Source: Allacma fusca
Taxonomy: Eukaryota; Arthropoda; Collembola; Symphypleona; Sminthuridae
Length of the DNA: 64,000 nucleotides
Assembly: GCA_947179485.1 (NCBI GenBank)
Contig: OX359250.1
Span: 36,672,783-36,736,782, forward strand
Reading direction: 5' to 3'
Shown here piece by piece: positions 1-11,711 of the stretch. The notes under the pieces are model-generated. The model worked only from the letters and a program-made list of their open reading frames with translations, had not been told where the DNA came from and made no database searches. Each line of letters begins with the position of its first letter. Position 1 is the first letter of the stretch. A program made the translations under genes and the position numbers.

Positions 1-190
1 GACTTTCTTCATTAAAATACATGTAAAGACTTTCTCCATATAAACATACGTTAGGACTCCATACAAACATGTGTAAAGACTTTCTCCATTTAAACGTGTA
101 AAGATTTCATACAAACTTATGTATGAATTTTCTCCATTTAAACGTTTGCAAAGACTTTCTCCGCTGCTGAGCAAAGATTTTGTCCATATC
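1..190. repeat. Degenerate 23-27 bp array with GACTTTCTCC core, cut by window edge
   Basis: Seven loose units begin GACTTTCTTC, GACTTTCTCC, GACTCC, GACTTTCTCC, GATTTC, ATTTTCTCC and GACTTTCTCC, with AT-rich spacers such as ATTTAAACGTGTAAA. The array probably continues to the left. Its core equals the dispersed 9-mer of this window. Confidence 0.7.
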
Positions 191-2158
191 GTCAAGTAAA
201 TAAATTCCAATACAGATACTCCCAAAAAACGGGATTTTGGCTGTACGAGTATTTTTGTCCTATCGCTGTATTACAGGTGGACAGAAAGCTCTGCCTTTGG
301 TGTCCGACTCGTTGAAAAGGGAAGAAAAATTAAAAATAATTCAAGCCCTGAAGAAAATTCCCCCGGCAAAAAAGGAGCAACGGTGATGGAGAAGTCTCCT
401 GGGGTACAGCAAGAGGGAAAAACCTTCTGACTCGGCACTTTCCCTTCTGTCTGCCAACGCGCTCAAGCGTATGCCCATTTTTTTGCCATGTTTACTGATT
501 CAGCTATTCATATGAAAGAATGTTGTTTCTTCATCATTTCCTAGCCCACCAATTTCCTTGTATGAAAAGGGAGAGAGCATCCAGTGTTTTCTCCTCGGTA
601 ATTTCTTATTTAGCATTTAGTATAGATGATATAAATAACAGCTATTGAAGACAGTCCCTGGTTGTTGGGGACGGAGAAAGTGAGGGCGAAATGGAAATTT
701 GTCGAAGACATTAATTACGCCCAGTGTTAACCCGTCAATTTCCCTCCGAACGAAAAGAAAGTAGCTCTGCTTAAGTTACGGAAATCCTGGAAAGAAAGAC
801 AAAGTTGATGGTTGGTAAACGGTACTTAAGTAAATTAAAAACTTTCTCTTTCATTCTTTCCCTCTCTGTAAATCCCATCCCGCTCTTTCATTCGCATGCA
901 TACATATTACTTGAAGACAGAGAAAATACCTCCGAATGTTATCGGGAAGGGAAGACAGGACTGAAAATCATAACATTTATCCTGATAAATGCATACATTC
1001 CTACCATTTAATTTCGACTCGGTCAAAGTCAGACTGTAATGATGAAGGAAGGGGAAAACGACAGAGAAAGGAGGGATAGAATCTTTTGGGGAAATTTCTC
1101 AAAAATGTTCCCAAGTTTCCAGACAAGTGACGGAAAGGGAAGTGAGGAGAAAGTCGAAGAGACAGATTTGGAATTTCCTACTTTTATTGAGGGAAAAGTT
1201 CCAGATTTCACCAAGGTGTTATTATTGATTGGGGACGGAAATAATGGAAGGAGTCCTTATCATTTTGATCCACTTAATATTGTAAAAAGTTTAATTTCAA
1301 AGTTTGCTTGTAGATAGATGCGTGTGTGGAGAAAGTGAAATAAGAACGAGGAGAGTAAAAATAGAAACTTATCACTTTCCCTCTCCCACTTCCCACCACA
1401 ACTCATTCTGATGGATGGTTCTGTCCAAAAATTAACTGAAAACGTTGACGCGTTGACTAAACGCCGAAAATTACCTCAAATTTGTTCGAGTCAACGAACT
1501 AGAAAAAATTATGCATATTAATCTATTATCCAATGGAAGAAAGAGAGAGATGGCTCGCAAACTTAGAATTAACAGGGCTGAGAGAGAGAGAGAGAGTGAG
1601 AGGAAAGGAAGAAAGAGAAATTACGATGGAGGTAAGTAATGTAGTGGATATAGTGCGTCAACCCTGAATTTTCGATGACAAGAAAGATCGAGCAGAGGGA
1701 GAGATAGAGAAAAAAGAGGGCGAGAAAGAAGTTAATAAGGAAAAAACTTTCCTCCTTCTTTCTATAAAATATCTTCTTCCCCACCTCCTATCCACCCGCT
1801 CCTCGCTAATTTTTCAAAAACTTGGGCTCCTCTTTTACAAAACGGACTGAGAGAGAGAGAGAGAAAGAGGAATCCGCAAACCGCATCTTTTCCCTTTCAT
1901 CCATACTTCCTTTTCATAAAGATTCCTCCCAAAATGCTTCCACTCTTTCTGCTTTCATTACAAAAACTATTATTTTCTCTCTTACTTTCCCTACACCCTA
2001 TTTAACCATTTTCACCGTATGTCCTCCAGTATTCCATTCAAATTCCTCACTACAACAAGTCTAGTCAGTCCAAAAATACATACATATATCCTCACAATTT
2101 AAATCCTCTATTTGAAATTTCACCTGAGAACCAAACCTTTGACTTTGCAAGAATTAAA
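191..2158. other. No recognised gene
   Basis: The stretch holds two GGAGAAAGT copies (673, 1328) and purine-rich GA tracts between about 1580 and 1760 and at 1849-1865. The frame at 1039-1317 (92 codons) has a protein-like but purine-driven composition (many E, K, R). I see no splice signals or family motifs that would make it a gene. Confidence 0.5.
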
Positions 2159-2402
2159 ACTTTCTTCAAGATAAATTTTCTCGACTTTCTCCAAGATGAA
2201 CGTTCTCTCCTTTCAACAAGTTCAACTTTCTCTACTTTCACCAAGATCTACTTTCACCAAGATATACTTTCTCTACTTTCACCAAGATATACTTTCTCTA
2301 CTTTCACCAAGATATACTTTCTCTACTTTCACCAATATATACTTTCTCTACTTTCACCAAGATATACTTTCTCTACTTTCACCAAGATCCACTTTCTCCA
2401 AG
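2159..2402. repeat. 25-bp minisatellite
   Basis: The unit is ACTTTCTCTA plus CTTTCACCAAGATAT, repeated about five times almost perfectly from about 2276, with degenerate units before it. Because 25 is not a multiple of three, the open frame across it repeats in shifting frames and is an artefact of the array. Confidence 0.95.
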
Positions 2403-5400
2403 TGAGAGGCATGTACTAAAGAAATGTCTACCCCTTGAATTTAATTATAATTAGTACACATTTTCACTACATTTAAATGATAATTCAAAGGAACAAACTA
2501 GGATTTGTAATAGGAAAAATTATGACAAATGTTTTCAAATAAAAAAGCAACCTCTCAGGATCCCTAACCCTGAAAGACTTCATCCTGCTTGTACAGCAGC
2601 TTAATTCTGTGTACACGGTCTGGTTTTTTTGGATCAGTTTGTTATTCAGAAGTCTTTTCCTATTACGCACTTAAAAGAAACATGGGAGGAAGATCTTCCA
2701 GGGAAATTGATATAACTATTATTGGATGTAAGCGGATTGAGGTTACATTGGAGGAGGTAGAATTTACATACAAACCTAAATACACGTGACGTGCATGCTG
2801 GCATAGAATTGTGAAATAAAAGAAAGGAGCAAATGATTTAGAATTAGGTTTGAAACACAAGTGGGAGTTGGATACGAAACCACGACCATGTCAACAACAG
2901 GACATGGAGGTTATCGGGTAGACGTGAATGGCGGAAAGAAAACTGATTCAATTTTTTCTAATCTTCTCCCTTTCAGTTCCCTCTATAGAGCCCTATAAGT
3001 TCTCATCCTTGGGAAGAAGAGAGGAGCCTGAGAGGAGCTCCCCTTGGGACTCTGAGTCTCGATACGAGCTCTGCATTCGTAATGAAATCGCGCCCTCAAG
3101 ACTGAAAAGAAAACAGTTTCTATTTATGAGCCCAAACGACAATTGTTTTCCACATTTCTTTCTGTACATATTTCATATATGATTTTATTTCATTTAATCC
3201 CTCCCCCCGTCATTTCCTACAAACACATACAAATGACCCTTTCCCAAGCACATATCTTCTATCATTGTCACAATCTCCTTAAATGAGCACTCCCATCCAG
3301 TCCCCCAACATTTCAAGTTCCCCACCCAGAAGTTGACAAATCATTCCAGGTCTTTATAGCCAGTATTTTGGCGCTGGGTTCAGTTTTTTGAAATGTGAAC
3401 TTTCCCTAAGACCTCCTAAAAAATTCCCTTGCAAATGTTGTGTCTCAGAGTGTAATTGGGACCATTGACAGATTTTCTAATGGATGTGAATGCTTCAAAT
3501 AATTTTAATTTTCTTTTTCAAGATCTGTCCCTTGATTTGCTATTGTGGGGAGAGTCCCCGATAAGACTCTTTCAGACTCTCTCTCTCTCTCTCTCTCTCT
3601 CGCTGTAGAGACTCCAGACAAAACTTTCCACTTGATTGATACGATTTTGTTCACATAAAATTACAGAATTGAAATTTCAGCTCTGATTTCTCGACTTTCA
3701 CTCGGGCTCTGGGAGCCTGTTAAGAGTAATTTCCTGACAGAACTTTATCGGATGATGGGAACGGAAAATCAATGAGGAGGTCCTTTCTCTCGGGAGTCTA
3801 ATCATAATGATGTATTTAATGGTAAAAGAGGGTTGTCAATGGGTGAAAGCATGCATGGATGCTTTCAGTTTGGAAGGTGCTTGTGTTTATTGGGAGACAG
3901 CACTGAGTCCTTAACTACACAAGGGAACCTCCCAGTTTGGGAGGTTTCCGCAAAATTATGGTCTTTCATTAAAAATCCAAGCGTGGGGACGAGTAACGAG
4001 TACGAGGAGGCACGCGGAACAAAAGGGATGGATTCTCCAAATGTAAATTATGTTTGTTCAAGAGACGGGTAATAACTACTATTTCTACAATATTTACAAT
4101 AGTCTTCACAGTCAAGTCTCCCCCACTCACTCAGGTATCTTCTCCAGCACTCTCCGGAAGGAGTCATGTGAATTCCGGAGAAATTGTACTTTTGCATTTC
4201 TACAGATATTCTCAGGGTGTCCCAGAACATTTTTGACCCTCCCCTGCCTATTGAAGGAACATCGGCAGAAAATCCTGGATAATTGGATTCATTACCTCGG
4301 ATCAACATTTCCTCTCCTTCAGTGACCACTCCACTGTAAGGGGAATAATTTTGGTGGTCAGTGAAAGTAATTAATGAGAAAGTAATGCAAAAGTAGATAA
4401 TTTCAGAGAACTGAGAGAAGGGAATATGCTGGATTCAGGGAGGAAAATAATTGTGATTTTTGGTGATTACAGGAGGCGGGGAGGGGACTGGCTTTGAAGG
4501 TTTCGGAGAACCCTGGAGATGGAACTGTGTCAGTGAGTCCTCCTCCTCCACCACGCTGGGTACAAAAGCGTGAAGGTATCTAATGCACCAGGTATTTTAA
4601 ATGGGTGAGTTTTCCCGCAATAGACACTTGAAGCCTGTGAATAATCGTGGAAAAAGTGATGAAAGGCGTTGATTAGCTGACGGAGACGGGAAGAGAGCGG
4701 GGGAACGGTTTGTTGGTTCCAGTGTTTGGAATTATCCTCCCGGATGGATCTTAAACCATGAAGAGTCTTCTGTTCTCAGCCTCCCTCCTCTGCATAATTC
4801 GACCAGCCCTCGTCAATTAAATAGCTTAGTTATTTCTATCTCCATTACACTCTATTTCATGGGATCCTCTCCGACTCCTACATGAGGAGGTATATGGGAA
4901 CCACAGACACACACTACTTGTTGTTTCAAGTGCGGATGAGGGCCCAAAGGATGGGGATCCCACGCATTGAATTAGTGGTGAAGCCAACAATCTCCAAGGG
5001 TCCTTATGGGTTTTCCCATGGATAATAGTATCATTGCACATTATCCCACACACGCACTGAAGCCCTCCTCTCTCCCTTTCATAGAGAAAAATCCCAAAGC
5101 CTTTCCACATCATTATTCATCCGTGAGCGTCAAAATGTGTAGGGTCTAAATATCAGGGAATTCTAGGTACACTTAGATACATATGTATAATTATGCCTCG
5201 TATCATATTTAAAATGAGATTCCACAGCCCAGCATACTTACTCTAGGATTTTCCAGTGTGTTTTTTTTAACTTCCATTTTTTTTAACTTGTCAATTTCTC
5301 CTTGTTCAAAAATACTACCTACCTTTCTCCATTCAAACTCAATATTCCATTTAAATAAAATCACATGAACTTGAACGTGTATCTGATGGTAGGTTAATTT

Positions 5401-6820
5401 TTAGAGGGTCGGTTACAGGTGATAATTGTCTCATGTTTTGCTATTACATATGTAAATTCACGTAATTATTACAATCACTAGTAGCCTCTGATTGGAAGGC
5501 GGAGACGATGAGGATCTGCAATTATTATTAAATTTTGAGATGTTTGGTTCCATATGACTAGGCCAAAATTTAATTACTTGAGTGCCTTTCTTCCCATTCG
5601 TTTTGGGTCATATGGGCTGGAGGACTGTGTGTTTAGAAACGGCAAGTATTGACAATATAGTGTCATTTATGGGAAATGGAGATGTAAATTTGATGGGGCT
5701 CTTTGCGAGAGAGAGAGAGAGAGAGAGGAAATAAAAAGAAATTATGGAGGTTGGAATTCCATCCGAGAAATTACAAGGGAAGAGAAAGTATGGAGGGACA
5801 AAGTGAAAGCATTTAGCGGGAAGTGTGAAAAAGGAGAGCGGGGAGGGAGAATAGAAAAAAAATCTAGAGAGGACACACAATAGTTGAAGTGGAAGGAGAG
5901 TTCCTGACGGAGAAAATAAAACGACGATTGATATCCAATCATGGGGAAATGTGGATGCAAAACTTGGAAAAATCCACCATAGTAATCTCCCCACACACCT
6001 TCCCATTCACAAGGGCAAGATCCGTTTAAAAGTCCATGTAGTACATGTGTATGACTGTGACAGAGAGAGAGCCTCTCGACGAGAGGTAAGAGAGAAGGAA
6101 AATGAGCTTTTCTTCTGTATCCTTTTCATCCAAGTCCTAAAGAAGGGGGAAAAAAATACGAGGGGAGATATAGGGAGGGAAAATACTTTCACCGGTTTTG
6201 TCTACATGGATGTTTGCATGTTTGCACACAATCAAATATGTTTCTTTTGACGGGAATTCAAGCATGTCCATTTGCCATTGTTCAAAAGTTACAGGAGACA
6301 AAGTCAACTCTTTCAATATCCATATTCTTGTGAGATGAAAACTACTATGTTAATACTCCTTCCCTCTCTCGTCTTTCCCTGACGTCTTTCACATCAAGTC
6401 TTTGTCAGGCCCTTTTTCAATTTAGCATTGACATTGAGACAAAAGAGCAACATTGCTCCTTATGTGAGACACAAGGGTGAGAGAGGGGGAGGGAAGGGAA
6501 ACCTCTCAGATTTTAGATAAATCTTTTGTATCCTTAGAATAGGTATGGCAGGTCAGGTCATTCATACCTTTACATTTATGTACATTACAAAATCATTTAT
6601 AACATTAAATTCAAGGTCTGACGTTAGGCCAATAAATTAGGGAGGCCAATAAAACAATCTCAGAAAATCCTGATGAAGACTTGCTCCTAAAATAGGGAGA
6701 TGAATTCTTGATCGGACCCTTCCTTAGTATAGAGTCGAGACGGAACGGATTATGAGTCACGCTGTGCAGGGTATCTCATATGGTGTTCCTCCCCCTAGCC
6801 CAAGTAATGGTCAACGAAAC
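2403..6820. other. No recognised gene; microsatellites
   Basis: The stretch contains a (CT)n tract at 3577-3600, a (GA)n tract at 5707-5727 and a T-rich doublet near 5263-5286. Several short frames near 4048-4329 are open on both strands at once, which argues against reading any one of them as coding. No domain, tRNA or rRNA signature was recognised. Confidence 0.5.
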
Positions 6821-7414
6821 AAAATATTTGATTCCCCCATTTGAAAAGAAAATCTTTTCCGGATTTTTCAGACCTTGTCTTCACTGACCTAGGTCAAAAA
6901 TTGGGGTCACAAGGCTCAAGAACAGGAGGTAAAGTTGAGACTTTTTGAGGACTGTCCGCATTACAATTTTTTGCTCATGGGCAATTTTTTGTATGAAATT
7001 TCTTTTGACCCTCGTTTATAGGAAATTTTATGGGCTTTCCAGGGAACTATCTAACAGGTCCCTAGGTTGAGAATTGTGTACATGACCTGTAAGAAGAGAG
7101 GTGACAAGGCTGGGGAAATTCAGCTTCAGGAGCAAAGATGTGGAAAAGGAGAGTTTCTCAATTCTTAACGAAGGGACCTGTTGGATAGTTCCCTGGAAAG
7201 CCCATAAAATTTCCTAAAAACTAACTTCAAAAGAAATTTCAGGGAAAAAATTGCCCATGAGTAAAAAATTATAATGCGAACAATCCTCCAAAAATCTCGA
7301 CTTTACTTCACGTTCTTAAGGATTGTGACCGCAATTTTCGAACTATGGATGTGAATCAAATGTAGAAAACTCTGGGAACGAATTCCCTTCCAAATAGGAA
7401 AATCGAATATTTTT
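6821..7414. mobile_element. Long imperfect inverted repeat (foldback/MITE-like element)
   Basis: The left arm (about 6821-7078) and the reverse complement of the right arm (about 7156-7414) align for roughly 255 bases around a loop of about 77 bases. The inner 150 bases are about 84% identical by eye, for example both contain GGAAATTTTATGGGCTTTCC and ACTCATGGGCAATTTTTT-like blocks. Outer parts are more diverged, and weak similarity may extend some 15 bases further on both sides. No transposase frame lies inside. The structure fits a foldback element or a non-autonomous inverted-repeat element. A transcript would form a long hairpin RNA. Target-site duplications were not identified. Confidence 0.75.
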
Positions 7415-8850
7415 TCCCCTGTCCCTTATGTGGTCAAGGGGCTGAGATAAAGGATACAGGATTCCCTGTACTTGTGTAGATGTATAGATATACACAAAAG
7501 TAAATAAATACTGGCTGTTGGGTCCACAAAGGAGAAATCACATTTATTATGAGAAAAAGTGAAGGAAGAGATGAAGAGGCGGACAAAATCCAAATATTTT
7601 GCAAGCCATTTTTCCTCACGATCCAATGAACCTCCATCAATTTTTCTTCGGAATTTTCTCCTTAGGATGATAGCTTGGCCTCCATCCTTTACCCTCAGCC
7701 TCCCGAACCTACCTTTCAACTCCCATTCCCAAGATGTTGAAAAATATTTCTTAAATTCCCATTCACAAACGTCAGTACTCCAACAAATCAAAACAAGCCT
7801 CAATTTTTTTCAAAAAATATTATATGTACAAGTTGATTTTTTTTTGGGGGGAAAAATTAATTGAAATTTAAGGGCACTCAATCATCTCATAAGAGAAAGT
7901 AGTTTGAAAATAATTTGAGACTATCCCCAAGACTTCCCTGGAGAGGAGTTGTGCCCAATTGTAAGGTGAGACTGACATGAAAAACTCATAAATATTCATT
8001 AATTATGAGAACTGACAATGTATTCTGATCCCTTTTGGATTAGAAACTGAAGATTTTTTAAAAAGAGCTCCCGCTCTAAGGATTCCAGATTCCCCAGGCT
8101 TGGATTTCCTCCAATGAATAAGACGTCTGGAGTATTTGAGAGGGCCAAGGACTGAGGAAAGGAAGATATCAATTGGGTTGACAAGCCCTAAGCCCCGAAG
8201 GAGCTGATGATGATCCATGTGTGGAAGATTTTTTTTTTCTCTCTCTCTCTCTGGTATGTCTTTACATTTTTTTTGTTGGTTATGAAGCCTTGTTTAAATA
8301 TCGCAAGAAGTGTCATTTATATTCATGAAGGTGTCGTTGATTGAATTCAAGTCTGCTCTCTCATACTGATTGATGATTCTCCAAGAAATAAATTCAATGC
8401 AGAATCTTTTGTCAAAGTTCCTTTTCACACTCAGGGGCTTAATCTTTTACCTTGACTGTCACATTTGGTCCGGGTATGTACATGGTATGTGTAATGTCTC
8501 CAGTTTAACATCCACTTTTTCACTTAAATTTAAATCAATTCCTAGGTCGCGGCGCTGGTGTCCCGAGTCTCTCACGCAATATTGGAGCCCAGGACGGGCA
8601 CTATGTACTCGAACAGGAAAAAATTCCATAAATGTTCCGCCCACGCTTGTTGCCCATATAAACTCTAAAAGGACCAGTTTACAGCTTATTTCCTACTTAT
8701 CCCGCTCTCCCACTCCTCTCCCAGCTTACTACATGCTCTGAGGCTCAGACCTGAATGTGCACATGCACATGTTATGAATCAAAAGTATGGAGAGCGGACA
8801 TTGTGCACATAGTGAGGTATGCAATGTAAACGGAGGAAAGTTTTCAGTAT
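7415..8850. other. No recognised gene; one weak exon candidate
   Basis: The minus-strand frame at 7426-7803 is open for 125 codons but matches no family I know. On the minus strand, 8664-8459 is open after an acceptor-like TCCTTTTAG and is richer in GC than its surroundings; see findings. A short (CT)n tract lies at about 8238-8252. Confidence 0.4.
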
Positions 8851-8920
8851 GCACTAGGAAATATGCACTAGGAAATATGTTCTAGGAAATATGTACTAGG
8901 AAATATGCACGAGGTAATGG
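8851..8920. repeat. 14-bp tandem repeat
   Basis: Units GCACTAGGAAATAT start at 8851 and 8865, followed by GTTCTAGGAAATAT (8879), GTACTAGGAAATAT (8893) and a decayed fifth unit (8907). Confidence 0.95.
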
Positions 8921-9313
8921 TACTGTCGGAGCACTTTCTCCATTGATGCCGCAATTTTAGGATCCCATTTACCCCCATGTTAGACTTTCTCCTTACAAGG
9001 ACCGTCTCCCATTTCATTACAAGGACCAAATTTTATGAGGACTGGCGTTGCCGGCAGTAACCATTCACAGTACTCAGGTACACTGTACTTGGTTGTCTTC
9101 AAATTCTAACGGAGCAATAAACCCGGAGTGAGCAATAGCAAGGGGACAATGTGACCACGTGGAAGCTAAAATGCTTCCTACAAAACACTCTGTGGTAATT
9201 AATGAATTATCCGTAAATTACTGTAAGATTACAAATACTATCAGGTGCTAAAATAAGAAGACAACGCTACCTCACGCTTGGGAATTCCAACTGATTTAAT
9301 ATCTCAGAGCCTC

Positions 9314-9630
9314 GTGTCTCTACAAATATAAGTAAATGTGAGACACAAATACTAATAAATGTGGGACACAAATACAATTAAATGTGGGACACAAATACAA
9401 TTAAATGTAGGACACAAATGCAATTAAATGTGGGACACAAATACAAATAAATGTGGGACACAAATACAAATAAATGTGGGACGCAAATACAAATAAATAT
9501 GGGAAACAAATATAAATAAATAAGGGAAACAAATACAAATAAATATGAGAAACAAATACAAATAAATAAGGGAAACAAATACAATAAATATGGGAAACAA
9601 ATACAAATAAATAAGGGAAACAAATAAATA
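9314..9630. repeat. 23-bp minisatellite
   Basis: The unit is GTGGGACACAAATACAATTAAAT with an exact 23-bp step (9338, 9361, 9384, 9407 and so on). It drifts from GTGGGACAC units on the left to AAGGGAAAC units on the right, so the array has two sequence halves. All three minus-strand frames stay open through it because the unit has no stop in any frame. Confidence 0.95.
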
Positions 9631-11057
9631 TTACAAAGTATTCTATTGATGCGTGCCCAAAGCTCTGGAGGAGATTGGAGAAGTGAAATACCACCTGGAC
9701 GTGGAGGAATCTCCTGGCGTATTGAGTCTGGAAAAAGGTATAAAAAGTAAGCTCAATTCCAGGAGCTTACTCGCCTATGCGTTTGATTTCCATAAAGTAA
9801 ATGCAAAGTTATCTTTAATAGTGTTCCAAGCGGGCTGGGTTGGAGAAAGTCTTGGAAATGGGACAAGTGTGTGTGGGCTTGCCCAGCAGGGCCTAAGCAT
9901 ATACAAAATGATGCAGGGCAAGGAGAGCGGGAAAGATGTAGTCCGCTAAGTGAGCAAATATTCCCAGGGTTCTTTTCGCATTCAATTTCCATAAAATAGA
10001 TAAGGCTATATCCACTCTGCTTGCTGGGTGCTCTTCGCCCTCTCACTACCTCCTTCCCCCTCCCCTCCCCCATGAAAATCCAACAACTTTTCCCTCGCGT
10101 TTCGGGAAGGGAATTAGCATAAAATATATTTTGGGGATCTCACCTCATGTCGTATTAGAGGAGTGTGTGAGGGGGAATGACTCTCTGCAAGAGAGAAAAT
10201 TCACCTATACTCCTAATACTATACTCAACCTTTTTTCCCCTCGTAGGAAGATTCCTAGTGATATCTTGTCCTTGGAGATAATTACCGAAGGATTGGAATT
10301 TGAGAGATCCCACTAAAACTTGGAAGTTCGCGGAGGAAATCAAGTAAATTAATAAAAAATCCAGGACTGTCATTAGGGGAGACAAGGGGAGAGGAGACGC
10401 GGAATGTATTCGGAACATCCATTACATTCTTTCCTTCTTTTTTCCTCGTGTAGTCATATAACAAGTGGGAAAAGTGGATTGAAAAATGGGGGAAGTCGAA
10501 AACTTTCACCTTTAAACTTGCTACTTTCCCCATTCTCTCCTTGTCTTTTAGTTAAGACACCGAGTGGAAAAGTATTTTGAATTTTTGCTCGTGGAAAAAA
10601 CAGAAAAAGAGTATTAAGAATCTTCTCCACCTTTTTCCTCACACCAGTAGTATCCAAGTCTTCAAGTTTTTAGCCAAATGTAATATCTCTACCATTAGAA
10701 TAGCTCCTAGTGCACTTTCTCCGTCTCTCTTTTGCTTTCTCTCTCTCTCTCTCTCTCTCTCTCCCTCTCAATCCTTCCCTACATTATACTTGCTTAGTGC
10801 CCAGAGTACACACGAACTACACATCGTTTCCCCTTTTATTTCTTCCCAAGTTGAAGAAACCCATTGAAGAGGGGAATGAGACTCGACAAAGCGTGAGACT
10901 TTCTCCCTTGTGTTCTCCTCTTCTTAAGGCGCTCTTCTCACGGTTTCAGCTTTCATTTATCTCCCCGGATCTCCTCACCAACTTGGAAATTCTTAGGAGA
11001 TACAGTGGTAAACCAGAATAAAATGGCCAACAGATTTTTTTTAAACTTTCCCCTCCC
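9631..11057. other. No recognised gene; 3' flank of the receptor gene
   Basis: The stretch holds a (CT)n tract at 10739-10762 and four motif copies (GGAGAAAGT at 9842; ACTTTCTCC at 10714 and 10898; one more at 11098 just beyond). A 98-codon frame at 9653-9949 has no recognised domain. Confidence 0.5.
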
Positions 11058-11063
11058 TTTATT
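11058..11063 (-). promoter_or_regulatory. Polyadenylation signal AATAAA downstream of the receptor gene
   Basis: A canonical AATAAA on the minus strand lies about 80 bases after the TAA of the proposed terminal exon. This supports that exon, although the hexamer is frequent by chance in AT-rich DNA. Confidence 0.35.
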
Positions 11064-11143
11064 TATGCTCATCCTCTCTTGGGCTCCTCGATGCTCCACT
11101 TTCTCCAGGTACACACTGGTGGCGTCCTTGTAACGAGACCCAT

Positions 11144-11272
11144 TTAATGACGGACGTTGTAAGCCATCAGACGGGACTTCAATGCAGGGATGAGTAACAG
11201 GATCGTGATGTTTAGCAGGCCAGGCTTCGTTTGTTCCAGTCTCGAGTGAATGTAAAATTTTAGGAGTCGGAA
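11144..11272 (-). CDS. Possible terminal exon of the receptor gene
   Basis: If the intron from 11711 to 11273 is removed, this frame continues in phase 0 for 42 codons to a TAA at 11146-11144, giving a 446-residue protein. The acceptor is good: a run of ten T, then CTGCTTGTTAG. The translation contains KPGLLNITILLLIPAL followed by RLMAYNVRH. This resembles the G-aromatic/aliphatic-x-I block that precedes the last membrane helix of Grs, and a Y sits where the TY of the signature would fall. The QF end is absent and the helix is short and polar at its end. Either this is a diverged or decayed terminus, or the true last exon lies elsewhere. A second frame is also open here, so coding is not proven. 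Confidence 0.35.
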   Translation of the reverse strand, partial: FRLLKFYIHSRLEQTKPGLLNITILLLIPALKSRLMAYNVRH

Positions 11273-11711
11273 CTAACAAGCAGAAAAAAAAAATCTTTAC
11301 TGAGCAACCCCAACATTTAAAATGTACTGGGATTTTAAAAGTATGTGAGTTACCAATTTTGAGTGGATGTAATTACTACAAAGGGATAGTATCTGCAAGG
11401 TTATCAAAGTACCAAAAAAAAATTACTCTGCTGAGGAAGGAAGGGAGAAGCTAAAAATGGACTTTGATCCTTGCCAACGCTCGGATTTCGGGGACTGTTT
11501 CAAAATTTAATGGTGCAGATCTGCAGCTGTTTAAAAGCAAGTTTTACAGCTTAGTGGGGAAGGGACGTCAGTGGGAAGTGTGGGATTGGAGCTACCCATA
11601 AAATACGGGACGTGACCAGTAATGTTCATGGTGAGATAAAGTGGCCCACGAAACTATAACTTTTACATGGGAAATAATTATGATTTCATAGATAACCCAT
11701 AAAGCTCTTAC
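11273..11711 (-). other. Predicted 439-bp intron of the receptor gene
   Basis: The donor GTAAGA at 11711 and the acceptor TTGTTAG ending at 11273 follow the GT-AG rule. A polypyrimidine tract (ten T then CTGCTTG) lies just before the acceptor. An alternative acceptor (CCTTCCTTCCTCAG) further upstream in the intron leads to a stop after eight codons in phase 0, so I prefer the one given. The donor is more certain than the acceptor. Confidence 0.4.

Noticed and set aside
4048-4329. Overlapping open frames on both strands, some protein-like
   Set aside because: Three frames on opposite strands are open at once and no motif or splice signal favours one.
5608-6006. 132-codon minus frame rich in F, S and L
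   Set aside because: It lies on the pyrimidine strand of a purine-rich stretch including a GA microsatellite; composition explains the lack of stops, and a second minus frame is open over the same bases.
9378-9694. Three overlapping minus-strand frames encoding hydrophobic repeats (ICICFPYLF type), as if a membrane protein
   Set aside because: They are the 23-bp minisatellite read in all three frames; the unit has no stop codon in any frame.
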